Shown piece by piece: positions 9,468 to 18,191 of a stretch of DNA of 64,000 nucleotides. Positions within the stretch are counted from its first letter, which is position 1; every line of letters starts with the position of its first letter. A model generated the notes under the pieces. It worked only from the letters and a program-made list of their open reading frames with translations. It did no database searches and had not been told where the DNA came from. The stretch comes from Candidatus Poribacteria bacterium (lineage in GTDB: Bacteria; Poribacteria; WGA-4E; WGA-3G). The stretch lies in the NCBI GenBank assembly GCA_022827185.1, contig JAJDTM010000005.1:186001-250000 (forward strand), given 5' to 3'. The translations under genes and the position numbers were made by a program.

Positions 9468-9670
9468 CGGCCCCTGTCAATTGCTTATATCGCAGGACGA
9501 ATGTAACACGCAATAATGCAAGTCGCATTTGGGCGAGTACGCCGCAGAATTGCGCTACTACGAACCATGCTGCTTTTGAGGAACACATATCCTTTGAAGG
9601 TATGTCTGCTTGGAGTAAAGAGATTTATTGCCTGTCTGTGTAAGTTCGTCTTATATAGGAATGGATTGTG

Positions 9671-10492
9671 ATGGGACACTTCAGAAAATTTTGGACACGT
9701 TTCAGAATTTATACGCGGTTTAGCAAAATCCGTTTTATCGATCGACTCAGCTACCGCGCCCATTTTTTCTTGGTCTTAACGGAGTATCTCCTGATAATAA
9801 TTGTCAACTATTTTCTCTGGAAGGCGATTCTGGCAGACGGCAGGACGATCCGCGGGTATGCTTTAGACGATATGGTGACATACGTGGCGGTTGCGGGTGT
9901 GTTTCGGTTTATTATCAACGAGCTTTCTGGTGGGATTTCTCGTGAGATGAGCGGTCAGTATCATAGTGGGGAACTTATTATGAATCTCTTGAAGCCTGTG
10001 AGTTACCAACTCTATATCTATTTTCGGGCTTTTGGCGGGATTCTCTTTCAGCTGCTTTTCAGGGGTGCCACCGTCTTAACGATTTGGGCGTTATTGGTTG
10101 GATTGACACCCCCGGATAGCGCAGCGACATTCACTGTGAGTCTGGCGTTGGGGATTTTGATTTATGCTGGCATTGCTTTTCTGGTCGGTCTCACGACTTT
10201 TCATATAGAAAATAATGCAGGCGTTCTCTTTGCTACAACTGCGAGCATTGAACTGCTATCAGGAACACTGATACCGTTGGTAATGTTTCCGGGGTGGGTG
10301 GTTTCGATATTGGATTACCTACCCTTCAAAATGATTTTCTACATACCGATTCAGATCTATTTGGGTCAATTGGGTGTCCAAGAGATCGTGAGTGCGTTAA
10401 TTGTCCAAGCGATTTGGGCGTTTTCCTTATCCGTAGCGGGATTCCTTTTGTTCAAGACTTCGGTGCGGAAACTGACCATACAAGGGGGTTGA
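9671..10492 (+). CDS. ABC-2 family permease (COG4587-like)
   Basis: This 273-residue integral membrane protein has about six hydrophobic helices. The first, near residues 35-52 (LTEYLLIIIVNYFLWKAIL), is followed by the motif DDMVTYVAVAGVFRFI and by GGISREMSGQYHSGELIMNL. The last is a feature of the ABC-2 permeases encoded with COG4586 ATPases. It is the first gene of a three-gene exporter operon with 10498 and 11327; all three are spaced by 5-19 bases. A GTG at 9668 directly precedes the ATG; the ATG at 9671 is taken, with AGGA 10 bases upstream. The transported substrate is unknown. Confidence 0.8.
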   Translation: MGHFRKFWTRFRIYTRFSKIRFIDRLSYRAHFFLVLTEYLLIIIVNYFLWKAILADGRTIRGYALDDMVTYVAVAGVFRFIINELSGGISREMSGQYHSGELIMNLLKPVSYQLYIYFRAFGGILFQLLFRGATVLTIWALLVGLTPPDSAATFTVSLALGILIYAGIAFLVGLTTFHIENNAGVLFATTASIELLSGTLIPLVMFPGWVVSILDYLPFKMIFYIPIQIYLGQLGVQEIVSALIVQAIWAFSLSVAGFLLFKTSVRKLTIQGG

Positions 10493-10497
10493 ACTTT

Positions 10498-11307
10498 ATG
10501 TTGATGCCTCGAATCTTCTTTTATGGGAAAATTTATCTTCGTTATTTTGGGCAGTATTTCAAAGGTAAGCTGGCGTATCGGTCAGATATTCTGATTCAGA
10601 TGGTGTTTGCGCTCTCGACGCAGATCACTTCTCTGGTTTTTATTCTGATAATCTTTAACCATATTCCGGATATCAATGGCTGGCGGTATGGGGAGATTCT
10701 TTTCATCTACGGATTTGCGCAAACCTCAATTGCGCTGTTTTCTATGTTCTTTTCAAATCTCATCCAGTTAGGACGTTTTTATATTCTTGATGGGAATTTT
10801 GATCGTGTGTTGCTGCGTCCGTTGCCGCCGCTGTTTCAGATTATCATTGAGCGATTGGATATCGGCGCGTTTTCTACCTTAGCGATGGGCATCGGTGCTT
10901 TACTATACGCCGCTACGAAGTTAAATATGTCGTTATCTGTCGTTGAGTGCCTCATCTTTTTCGGGTTGGTACTCTCAGCGACGCTAATTTTTGCGGGGTT
11001 GGTTCTGATTTTGGTGAGTTTAACGTTCTGGATCAAGGATCCAACAGGGGCACTCGCGTGGCCGTTAATGACTGTCCGGGAATTCACGAAATATCCTATT
11101 ACCATTTACAGCCCGGCATTACAAGTGTTTCTGAGTTGGATACTGCCTTTGGCGTTTACTTCCTTTTATCCTGCAACGCTTTTTTTAGGGAGGCAGGATT
11201 ATGTCGTTTACGTTTACCTAACACCTGTCATCGCCCTTCTGGTTTGGGGGATAGGGATTCTGGTATGGCGTTTAGGGTTGCGAAGGTACGAAAGTTCGGG
11301 TTCTTGA
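10498..11307 (+). CDS. ABC-2 family permease (COG3694-like)
   Basis: This 269-residue permease partners the preceding gene. It starts MLMPRIFFYGKIYLRYFGQY, followed by about six helices (for example STQITSLVFILIIFNHI and YSPALQVFLSWILPLAFTSF) and the cytoplasmic motif LDGNFDRVLLRPLPPLFQII typical of this permease type. An upstream in-frame start would overlap the previous gene by 200 bases; the ATG at 10498 begins the conserved part, lies five bases after the previous stop, and has AAGGGGG upstream. Together the two permeases would form the heterodimeric channel energised by the downstream ATPase. Confidence 0.82.
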   Translation: MLMPRIFFYGKIYLRYFGQYFKGKLAYRSDILIQMVFALSTQITSLVFILIIFNHIPDINGWRYGEILFIYGFAQTSIALFSMFFSNLIQLGRFYILDGNFDRVLLRPLPPLFQIIIERLDIGAFSTLAMGIGALLYAATKLNMSLSVVECLIFFGLVLSATLIFAGLVLILVSLTFWIKDPTGALAWPLMTVREFTKYPITIYSPALQVFLSWILPLAFTSFYPATLFLGRQDYVVYVYLTPVIALLVWGIGILVWRLGLRRYESSGS

Positions 11308-11326
11308 TTACTGGGAGGCGTAATTG

Positions 11327-12319
11327 ATGGCTTTAATAGAGGTCGAAAACCTTACCAAAAGTTATAAAACATTCAAGCGGAAGGAAGGATTAAAAGGGGC
11401 GTTTATCAACCTTTTTAAAAGGGAATACGAATTCGTTCAAGCGGTGGATGACATCAGTTTTCATGTTGAGTCAGGCGAAATTTTAGGTTATATTGGACCC
11501 AATGGTGCTGGCAAATCGACGACGATTAAAATTTTGACTGGTATCCTTACCCCAACGGCGGGAAAGGTAGCAGTGAATGGAGTTGTGCCTTACAAGCGGA
11601 GACAGCAGCATGTGAAAAATATTGGTGTTGTTTTCGGACAACGCACGCAGTTATGGTGGGATATAGCCGTCATTGAAGCGTTTACGCTGCTCAGAGACAT
11701 CTATGAAGTGAGCAAAACGGATTTCCAAGCACAGTTAGAAAAGTTTGACACGGTGTTAGGCATCGGTCCTTTACTTCATATCCCTGTTCGGAAGTTAAGT
11801 CTTGGACAGCGGGTGCGGTGCGATATTGCTGCATCTTTGTTACATAATCCGCCGGTTGTTTTTCTGGATGAACCTACGATTGGACTCGATGTTGCAGTGA
11901 AATCGAATATTCGGGAATTCATTAAAGAAATGAATGCAAGTCTCGGAACGACTATGATCCTAACGACACACGATCTCAGTGATATTGAATATCTCTGCCA
12001 AAGGAGTCTAATCATTGATCAAGGGAAGATTATTTTTGATGGCGACCTGCAACAGGCGAGAGATGAATTGGCGAGAAAACGAAAAATTCAGGTCGATTTT
12101 TATGAGCGCGTTGATATAGACAGCATTCGTGCCCAACTAAACATTGTTAAACTTGAATTCACGAGACGAAACGATTACGCTTTAACCATTTCTTTCGACA
12201 AAGATGAGATTTCGGCAATCGATATTATCCAAAAAGTCTTGGATCGTCTTCATCCGCGCGATATAAAGATTGAAGAACCAACGATTGAAACTGTTGTCAA
12301 AGAAATATACAGCAAATAA
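11327..12319 (+). CDS. ABC transporter ATP-binding subunit (COG4586-like)
   Basis: This 330-residue ATPase carries all expected motifs: Walker A GPNGAGKST near residue 59, Q-loop region GVVFGQRTQLWWD, signature LSLGQRVRCD near residue 158, Walker B PVVFLDEPTIGLD near residue 178, and H-loop TTHDLSD. The extra N-terminal segment KTFKRKEGLKGAFINLFKRE is typical of the COG4586 subgroup, which works with two ABC-2 permeases. The C-terminal 90 residues form the regulatory tail. GGGAGGCG precedes the ATG. It energises export by the permeases at 9671 and 10498. Confidence 0.92.
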   Translation: MALIEVENLTKSYKTFKRKEGLKGAFINLFKREYEFVQAVDDISFHVESGEILGYIGPNGAGKSTTIKILTGILTPTAGKVAVNGVVPYKRRQQHVKNIGVVFGQRTQLWWDIAVIEAFTLLRDIYEVSKTDFQAQLEKFDTVLGIGPLLHIPVRKLSLGQRVRCDIAASLLHNPPVVFLDEPTIGLDVAVKSNIREFIKEMNASLGTTMILTTHDLSDIEYLCQRSLIIDQGKIIFDGDLQQARDELARKRKIQVDFYERVDIDSIRAQLNIVKLEFTRRNDYALTISFDKDEISAIDIIQKVLDRLHPRDIKIEEPTIETVVKEIYSK

Positions 12320-12330
12320 CATGACTTTCA

Positions 12331-12377
12331 GATCGCGAGCGACAAGAAACACCCCAGCAAAAACACTCGCTCCTACC
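12331..12377. repeat. Interspersed repeat, copy 1 (GATCGCGAGCGAyAAGAAA...CACTCGCTCCTAC)
   Basis: The unit begins GATCGCGAGCGACAAGAAA and ends CAAAAACACTCGCTCCTAC. A second copy lies at 59375-59443 with the same ends and a longer middle. The ends contain the inverted pair GCGAG/CTCGC, so the unit is a weak hairpin. It lies between the ABC ATPase gene and rnpB. Confidence 0.6.
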
Positions 12378-12447
12378 AGAAAGAGATTTGTACCAAAAAT
12401 CGAAATTATGTGACAATTGAATGGCTCTGAAATACTCTCCGATTTCA

Positions 12448-12476
12448 TTGTTTTTAAGCGTCAAATAGGTTATAAT
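12448..12476 (+). promoter_or_regulatory. Sigma70-type promoter of rnpB
   Basis: TTGTTT (12448-12453) and a perfect TATAAT (12471-12476) are separated by 17 bp. Transcription would begin around 12483, the exact 5' end of the P1 helix of the RNase P RNA. The match of position to the mature RNA end makes this assignment strong. Confidence 0.8.
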
Positions 12477-12483
12477 AGAAAGG

Positions 12484-12840
12484 CTTGAGTTGAGTAGATG
12501 GTCGCGTCTTGATTGTAATTTTACTTTCGAGATGAGGAAAGTCCGGACTCCGTAGGGCAGGATGCTGGGTAACCCCCAGGAGCGGCGACGTTATGGAAAG
12601 TGCAACAGAAAGTAGACTACAGGACCTAAAGTGCTGTACAGGTGAAACGGTGCGGTAAAAGCGCACCAGTCCATAAGGTGACTTATGGAGCTTGGTAAAC
12701 CCCGTCTGGAGCAAGGTAAATCGGGGACATGTAGAGGTTGCCCGCCTCGTCCTCAGGTAACCGCTTGAGGTGGATGGTAACATCCATCCCAGATGAATGA
12801 TCATCGCATACAGAATCCGGCTTATTCTCAACTCAAGTTT
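12484..12840 (+). ncRNA. rnpB: RNase P RNA, bacterial class A
   Basis: The sequence contains the universally conserved blocks: GAGGAAAGTCCGGACTCC near the 5' end (CR-I), ACAGAAAGTAGACTAC, GGTGAAACGGTGCGGTAAAA and GCGCACC in the P10-P12 area, and ACAGAATCCGGCTTAT near the 3' end (CR-V, pairing to form P4). Helix P1 is closed by CTTGAGTTGAG (12484-12494) with CTCAACTCAAG (12827-12837), an 11-bp perfect match. A T-rich run (TTTTTGTTTT) follows directly and probably ends transcription. The RNA is the catalytic subunit that removes tRNA 5' leaders. Its boundaries are set by P1. Confidence 0.97.
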
Positions 12841-12926
12841 TTGTTTTCCCGCTAATCGACTGCAGCTTAGAACAGGAAGGTATTCAAATGTTTGTTTCTT
12901 TCAAAGAATAGACAAGGTGAGATAAT

Positions 12927-14105
12927 ATGGGTCAACTCGGTAATTTAATCAAGCACGAACTGATTGATAACCTCACGAGTGGTCGTTATATTCTAACAAG
13001 CATTGTATGTATTATTTTATGTGTAATTTCTATCGTTTTAATGTCGCACGATTACCAACACCGAGAAAAAGCGTCGAATGTGGCGCGTGGCCTCTCCAGA
13101 CCTCCACAACCCCTGAGTCTGATAGCGAAGGGAACAAATGAAGTCCGCCCGGTCATCCCCAATTTTCATCCGAGATATAACGTTATCGGACAGGTTTTCA
13201 TGCGTTTTGGTGAGGAGCGTCACATCTTTGAACTCTTTGAGACGCCCGATTTTGTCTATATTGTCAGTATAGTCTTGTCAGTCCTAACGATTTTTCTCTC
13301 TTACGATAGCATTTGTGGCGAAAAAGAGACGCACACCCTCTCCTTGGTGCTGAGTAATTCTCTTCGGCGATCGACGTTTCTGTTAGGCAAATGGATCGGC
13401 GGCTATATCAGTCTGCTTTTGAGTTTCTCTCCGGCAGTGCTGCTCATGTTCATCTATATGTATATCTTCTCTGGCGTTTCACTTTCCAGTGAACATTTTC
13501 TGCGACTCGGTGGCATCATCTGCTTTACTTTAATCTATCTCTCTGTGTTCTTTACACTCGGTCTGCTCGTTTCCACAATGGTTCATCGAGAGGCAACTTC
13601 CCTCGTTTTGTGTCTATTTATCTGGATGATATGGACGCTATGGATACCGAGACTCGCGCTTTTAACGACGCGGACAATTGCACCTGCCCCGTCTGAAGGC
13701 GAGCATAGACAAATGAAAGAGCAGGCTGTTACCGAACACGACATCACCGAGGAAGAACGGGAAATATTGTGGTCAATGGACGATGCCTATATTTCCAAAA
13801 TCGACCGCCAAATTGCGTTAGGAAAAAACCTCTCTCGGCTTTCACCATTGGCATCTTATATCCACGGTTCAACGACCCTGGCACAGACAGGGATACCAGA
13901 TTATCAGGACTATCGGCGGCGATTTTTCGCATGGCTTAAACGGAACGTGAGACAAGCGGGACAATGGGACATGTTTGTTCATCGTCCGCAGTCACTTGAA
14001 CGTAGTTTCTCTGGGGTTTGGATGGATTTGCAACTGCTCCTCTTGTGGAACATCCTGTTGTTTATGGGAGCAAACTTAGCGTTTCATCGTTATGATGTGA
14101 GATGA
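12927..14105 (+). CDS. ABC-2 type transporter permease
   Basis: This 392-residue membrane protein has an N-terminal helix near residues 21-40 (YILTSIVCIILCVISIVLM), a long extracytoplasmic loop of about 90 residues, then clustered helices (VYIVSIVLSVLTIFLSYDSI, GGYISLLLSFSPAVLLMFIY, LCLFIWMIWTLWIPRLALL) and a final one near 370. The motif SYDSICGEKETHTLSLVLSN is the cytoplasmic hook of ABC-2/NosY-like permeases (DUF3526-like group) that contacts the ATPase. It is followed 19 bases later by a second permease of the same kind. No ATPase gene is next to the pair, so it may use the one at 11327 or a distant one. Confidence 0.78.
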   Translation: MGQLGNLIKHELIDNLTSGRYILTSIVCIILCVISIVLMSHDYQHREKASNVARGLSRPPQPLSLIAKGTNEVRPVIPNFHPRYNVIGQVFMRFGEERHIFELFETPDFVYIVSIVLSVLTIFLSYDSICGEKETHTLSLVLSNSLRRSTFLLGKWIGGYISLLLSFSPAVLLMFIYMYIFSGVSLSSEHFLRLGGIICFTLIYLSVFFTLGLLVSTMVHREATSLVLCLFIWMIWTLWIPRLALLTTRTIAPAPSEGEHRQMKEQAVTEHDITEEEREILWSMDDAYISKIDRQIALGKNLSRLSPLASYIHGSTTLAQTGIPDYQDYRRRFFAWLKRNVRQAGQWDMFVHRPQSLERSFSGVWMDLQLLLLWNILLFMGANLAFHRYDVR

Positions 14106-14124
14106 CAGCGGAATTGAGGAAAAC

Positions 14125-15507
14125 ATGTTCTGGACACTCACCAAGAAAGAGATACACGATCATATTCTCAGCGCACGTTTTGCAGTTTCAATGATTCTGG
14201 CACTGATTTTTCTCATCGGGTCAACAGCAATGTTAGCGATGGATGGGACGTGGGCGGGTCGTCAACTCTATACAGGGTACAAACTCAAAGATCATCTGTA
14301 TACCAATAAGTATAGTTGGTACTGGATGAACCGAGACCTTCCAGCCTTGCGGGTTTTGGCAACAGGATTGGACGAGGAGCTCTCTTTGAATGCCAATAGT
14401 GAGGCGACAAATGGTCCTCAATTTGAGAACAATCGGCAATTCGTTAACAACCCAAATCGGTATCTCTTCTCCCAGTTGGATTTTGTTTTTTTCTTTAACA
14501 TCGTCGGAAGTCTGTTAGCATTTGTGTTCACATACGACACGATTTCAGGAGAGTATGGGCGCGGGACCTTACGGTTGGTGTTGGTTAATTCTATCTCACG
14601 TCCTTTGCTTTTGGCTGCGAAGTTCGTCGGGAGTTATCTGAGTTTAATTGTTTCTCTACTCCCAGCACTTATCGGTGTGATTTTGCTCTTATACCTAATG
14701 CCGAATGTGAATCTTCGTCCCTCTGATTGGGCCGCAACCTGCTTTCTTTTTGTATTGGCTTTGCTCTACCTATCCGTTTTTTGCGCGCTTGGGCTTTTTG
14801 GATCGTGTTTAACGAAACATCCGAAAACGACGCTAACTGTCTTGATGGTATTATGGGTCGTCATGGTTTTAGTGATCCCCAACTTCAGTCCATTTTTAGC
14901 CGCTTATTTGCGGCCGATACCCACAGTGTATGAAGTCCATGAGAATATGCGAAGACTCTCAGGAGACATTCGGCAACAGAATCGGGAGGAGGTTGCGAAA
15001 TTCATACAAGCACATGGTGGTGATCCAGAAGCCTTGAGTGATGCGGAGAAACAAACTATAAGCGAAATCCGCGCGAAATCGGCGCGGAAACAGATGAACC
15101 TAAGCGTAGGCAAAGCAGCAGAAATCCGGCAAGATTTCATCAACGCTGTTGAGGCACAAGCCGATATGAACCTGGCCATCTCTCTAATTTCACCCTCAGC
15201 AGCTTTTGTCTATTTAGCGACTGATGTAGCAAATACCGGCATTCGCAGCGAATGGAATTTCCGTCGTGCTGTTATTCGATATCGTCACCAATACGCCGAA
15301 CACGTCAATAGCTACATTGAAGAGACGGGAGATTATGAAATTCTGCAACGCATATTGAAAGCAGATCCGCCAGATTTTGTTCCACCGAAGTTTTTTCTTT
15401 CAGACGTAATATCGATGCATTTCAATCTGCTGGTGGTTCTTCTACTTTATAACGTTGTATTTTTCTTCGCGGGTCAAGTCGTATTTATTCGCAGACCACT
15501 GACATAA
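14125..15507 (+). CDS. ABC-2 type transporter permease, second of a pair
   Basis: This 460-residue membrane protein resembles its neighbour at 12927. It has an N-terminal helix near 18-38 (AVSMILALIFLIGSTAMLAM), a large soluble loop, then the same hook FTYDTISGEYGRGTLRLVLV and six or so helices. A charged cytoplasmic or periplasmic insert of about 100 residues (near 275-380, rich in Arg, Glu and Gln) precedes the final helix. The shared order of motifs suggests the pair arose by duplication and forms a heterodimer. The spacing of 19 bases and same strand support one operon. Substrate unknown. Confidence 0.78.
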   Translation: MFWTLTKKEIHDHILSARFAVSMILALIFLIGSTAMLAMDGTWAGRQLYTGYKLKDHLYTNKYSWYWMNRDLPALRVLATGLDEELSLNANSEATNGPQFENNRQFVNNPNRYLFSQLDFVFFFNIVGSLLAFVFTYDTISGEYGRGTLRLVLVNSISRPLLLAAKFVGSYLSLIVSLLPALIGVILLLYLMPNVNLRPSDWAATCFLFVLALLYLSVFCALGLFGSCLTKHPKTTLTVLMVLWVVMVLVIPNFSPFLAAYLRPIPTVYEVHENMRRLSGDIRQQNREEVAKFIQAHGGDPEALSDAEKQTISEIRAKSARKQMNLSVGKAAEIRQDFINAVEAQADMNLAISLISPSAAFVYLATDVANTGIRSEWNFRRAVIRYRHQYAEHVNSYIEETGDYEILQRILKADPPDFVPPKFFLSDVISMHFNLLVVLLLYNVVFFFAGQVVFIRRPLT

Positions 15508-15552
15508 CACACAGCGTGAATTGATCCTGCCAATTGAGTCAATCAGCACTTT

Positions 15553-16479
15553 CTATTCACCCATTTGCTCAATGCGACCAAAATCTTTCAGTGTTTTCAA
15601 AGTATCAACCGTGAACCGAGATTGCCATTCCCGCTTGGCTGTTCGCCACGCCTCTGGATATTGATTGTCCCAGGAGAAATTCGGGGACCAAGAACCGTCC
15701 TCGCCCTGCTGTTCAATCTCAAAGTCCAAGTTCATCTCCACCGCATCGTTGAGCCCAGCAGCTAAAGGTGATTCTGGAGAGGGTACCAACCACAAAGGCT
15801 TGAGAACATAGCCAGTCAGCTGCTCCGTGTTCCGGGCAACACCGTGCGCCGCCGCTTGAGCGAGTTTCGCCCAGACCTTGTCCCTATTCGGCAGAGCTTC
15901 TGTCTCCGCGAGCCTTACGAAACAGAGCGAGTCGTGCATCTCCATTTCGTCGGGTAGAGAATCCAGATGCTCCAGAACAGCTGCTGTTACTGTCTTCAGC
16001 AATTTCGTCGGCACGCCATCGCTAAATTCGTGCAAATATCCGACAATCTCAGCGCGAGGGTTGATCAGAAATTGACCGAAAGTTTCGGCACTATTCTCAT
16101 AATTCCACCAAGGCGCGTGAGGGGCATCATCCACTTCGGGTGGAACGATAGGCCATATCTGCCGGGATTTCTCATAGGTGGCGATAAAGTACTGAATTCC
16201 CTTCCGTACCAATACGTGACTTGCAGGTGCTTGAATTTCTCTGAGAATCTGGAAACCTACTGTAGTCACAATCGCAGATGAAAACGGTGTCCTGATGTCA
16301 GGTTCCAGACTGTGGGCGAAACCCCCATCGTCGTTTTGATAAGGTGTTAGCGCGGCAAGGACAGCCTCAGTGGGTCCATCTTCAAAATGGAATTCAAAGC
16401 GTCTTTGGTCCAACGCTCTCCCGTGATCCATTATAAAGTTCTTTGCTCTCTGAAATGCTGATTGCGTCAGCTTTTTCAT
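15553..16479 (-). CDS. Terpenoid-cyclase/prenyltransferase-fold protein, function unknown
   Basis: This 308-residue soluble protein shows toroid (squalene-hopene-cyclase-like) repeats: PYQNDDGGFAHSLEPD near residue 46 and GEDGSWSPNFSWDNQYPEAW near residue 260, both variants of the QxxDGSW/GGF repeat. A catalytic DxDD or DCTAE motif is not seen, so cyclase activity is doubtful; binding or an unrelated hydrolase role is possible. The ATG lies downstream of the hydantoinase gene stop by 21 bases on the same strand, suggesting a two-gene operon. It converges with the permease gene at 15507. Confidence 0.6.
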   Translation of the reverse strand: MKKLTQSAFQRAKNFIMDHGRALDQRRFEFHFEDGPTEAVLAALTPYQNDDGGFAHSLEPDIRTPFSSAIVTTVGFQILREIQAPASHVLVRKGIQYFIATYEKSRQIWPIVPPEVDDAPHAPWWNYENSAETFGQFLINPRAEIVGYLHEFSDGVPTKLLKTVTAAVLEHLDSLPDEMEMHDSLCFVRLAETEALPNRDKVWAKLAQAAAHGVARNTEQLTGYVLKPLWLVPSPESPLAAGLNDAVEMNLDFEIEQQGEDGSWSPNFSWDNQYPEAWRTAKREWQSRFTVDTLKTLKDFGRIEQMGE

Positions 16480-16500
16480 TGTTAATCTCCGCGTTAATTG

Positions 16501-18078
16501 TTAAGACGAAAATCCACCGCCACCGGGTGTTTCTATGCGGATAACATCGCCTTCGCGCGTAGAAACGGAAACCTTGCCGGCTAACGGGTGCTCTTCGTCA
16601 CCAGAGATTAACACATTACACCCCGGTTGTCCTGATTCCCCACCTTGCAAACCGTAAGGACCGCGGGTTCGGCGTTCTGAAAGGATGGTGACTTCCGCGT
16701 CTGTCAATAGCCGCAGTGTCCGGATAACACCCGCACCGCCTCGGTATTTTCCGGTACCGCCTGTCCCACGTCTGATCCCATAAGCGACTACTTGCATCGG
16801 ATAATTTGTCTCAATTGCCTCTATGGGTGTATTCATTGTGTTGGTCATGTGCGTGTGGATGGCATCAATACCGTCCCGGTCTGGACGTGCACCCATCCCA
16901 CCCGCGATCGTTTCGTAGTAGGTAAATTCCTTGCCGCGTGCGGTGTCATAACCGCCGATTGTGAGGTTATTCATAGTGCCGGAACTGGCAGCTGGAATTT
17001 GATCAGGACAAGCTTGTGCCAAAGCACCGAGTAGGACATCAACGATTCGCTGTGATGTTTCGACGTTTCCGCCTGCAACCGCTGCGGGAAATTTGGCGTT
17101 TACAACGGTTCCCTCAGGTGCAATAACTCGGATCGGATCCAGACACCCAGCATTCGCAGGAACTTCTGCACCAGCGAGGCATCGGAAGGTGTAAAAGACT
17201 GCGGAAAGGGTGATCGCGTATATTGCATTGACAGACCCACGAGCCTGTGGTGCTGTGCCTGTAAAATCAACGACCGCCGTATCGTTTTCGATCTCAATCG
17301 CGACCTGTATTTCAATCGGTTCATCGCTAATACCGTCGTTGTCAAGAACATCGGTGTGGACGTACCGCCCGTCGGGAATTTCTCGTAGGCGTGCACGGAG
17401 CATTCGGCTTGCATACTCGCAGAGTTCCTGCATATATGCCGTGATTTCTGTCGCGCCATATTTGGTGACCATCTCCTGCAATCGCCGTTCACCGACGCGG
17501 TTTGCTGCGAGCTGCGCCTCCATATCACCGCGACGTTCTTCCGGTGTTCGTACATTCGAGAGGATTAATTCCCACAGGTCGGTGTCAAGTTCACCGCTTC
17601 GGACAAGTTTAACAGGCGGGATACGGATGCCTTCCTGAATTACGCTCGTTGCAATCGGCATTGATCCTGGTGTCATTCCGCCCACATCTGCATGATGCGC
17701 GCGATTAGCGACAAAAAAGACGGGGCGATTTTTTGCTTCGTCCCCCTTTTCATCTGAAAAAACAGGCGCGACGAGTGTAATGTCGGGTAGGTGAGTGCCA
17801 CCGCGATACGGATCGTTGAGGGCGATCATGTCTCCGGGTGCCATTTCGGTATGTTCAATCGCAGCCAAGACAGAGAGCGGCATAGAGCCGAGGTGTACGG
17901 GAATATGTGCGGCTTGCGCGACCATCTTGCCGGTACCATCAAATACTGCACATGAAAAATCGAGCCGCTCTTTGATGTTGGGTGAGAACGCTGTGCGTTG
18001 TAGTGTTACACCCATCTCCTCTGCGACCGATGTCAGCATGTTTTTGTAAAGTTCTAATTTGATGGGGTCTGTATTCAT
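16501..18078 (-). CDS. Hydantoinase B/oxoprolinase family subunit
   Basis: This 525-residue protein matches the HyuB family (N-methylhydantoinase beta subunit, 5-oxoprolinase C-terminal half). The hallmark start is DPIKLELYKNMLTSVAEEMG, followed by ERLDFSCAVFDGTGKMVAQA, HIPVHLGSMP, DMIALNDPYRGGTHLPDITL, FVANRAHHADVGGMTPGSMP and the C-terminal GGxGKYRGGAGVIR. The family performs ATP-dependent opening of hydantoin or oxoproline rings together with an HyuA subunit. No hyuA gene is adjacent: upstream, across a 113-bp gap, lies a divergent Gfo/Idh/MocA gene. Length is near the family norm of about 520-560. Confidence 0.92.
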   Translation of the reverse strand: MNTDPIKLELYKNMLTSVAEEMGVTLQRTAFSPNIKERLDFSCAVFDGTGKMVAQAAHIPVHLGSMPLSVLAAIEHTEMAPGDMIALNDPYRGGTHLPDITLVAPVFSDEKGDEAKNRPVFFVANRAHHADVGGMTPGSMPIATSVIQEGIRIPPVKLVRSGELDTDLWELILSNVRTPEERRGDMEAQLAANRVGERRLQEMVTKYGATEITAYMQELCEYASRMLRARLREIPDGRYVHTDVLDNDGISDEPIEIQVAIEIENDTAVVDFTGTAPQARGSVNAIYAITLSAVFYTFRCLAGAEVPANAGCLDPIRVIAPEGTVVNAKFPAAVAGGNVETSQRIVDVLLGALAQACPDQIPAASSGTMNNLTIGGYDTARGKEFTYYETIAGGMGARPDRDGIDAIHTHMTNTMNTPIEAIETNYPMQVVAYGIRRGTGGTGKYRGGAGVIRTLRLLTDAEVTILSERRTRGPYGLQGGESGQPGCNVLISGDEEHPLAGKVSVSTREGDVIRIETPGGGGFSS

Positions 18079-18191
18079 TGTCTTGTCAATGTTTTGTTAG
18101 TTGATAAGTAGCATTGATGTTCAAAAGTTAGTTGCAATTTTAACACCTTCTCCTATAACATGCAAGAAAAGATTTGCGAGGAGGATCTAAA

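Noticed and set aside
9468..9670. Short overlapping frames in the gap before the ABC-2 exporter
   Set aside because: They have no similarity to proteins, poor starts, and one overlaps the end of the preceding gene.
12454..12831. A 125-codon open frame on the minus strand
   Set aside because: It lies wholly opposite the RNase P RNA gene, whose conserved blocks and P1 helix explain the sequence.
17100..17638. Open frames on both strands inside the hydantoinase gene
   Set aside because: They are shadows of the real HyuB frame, which shows conserved motifs along its full length.
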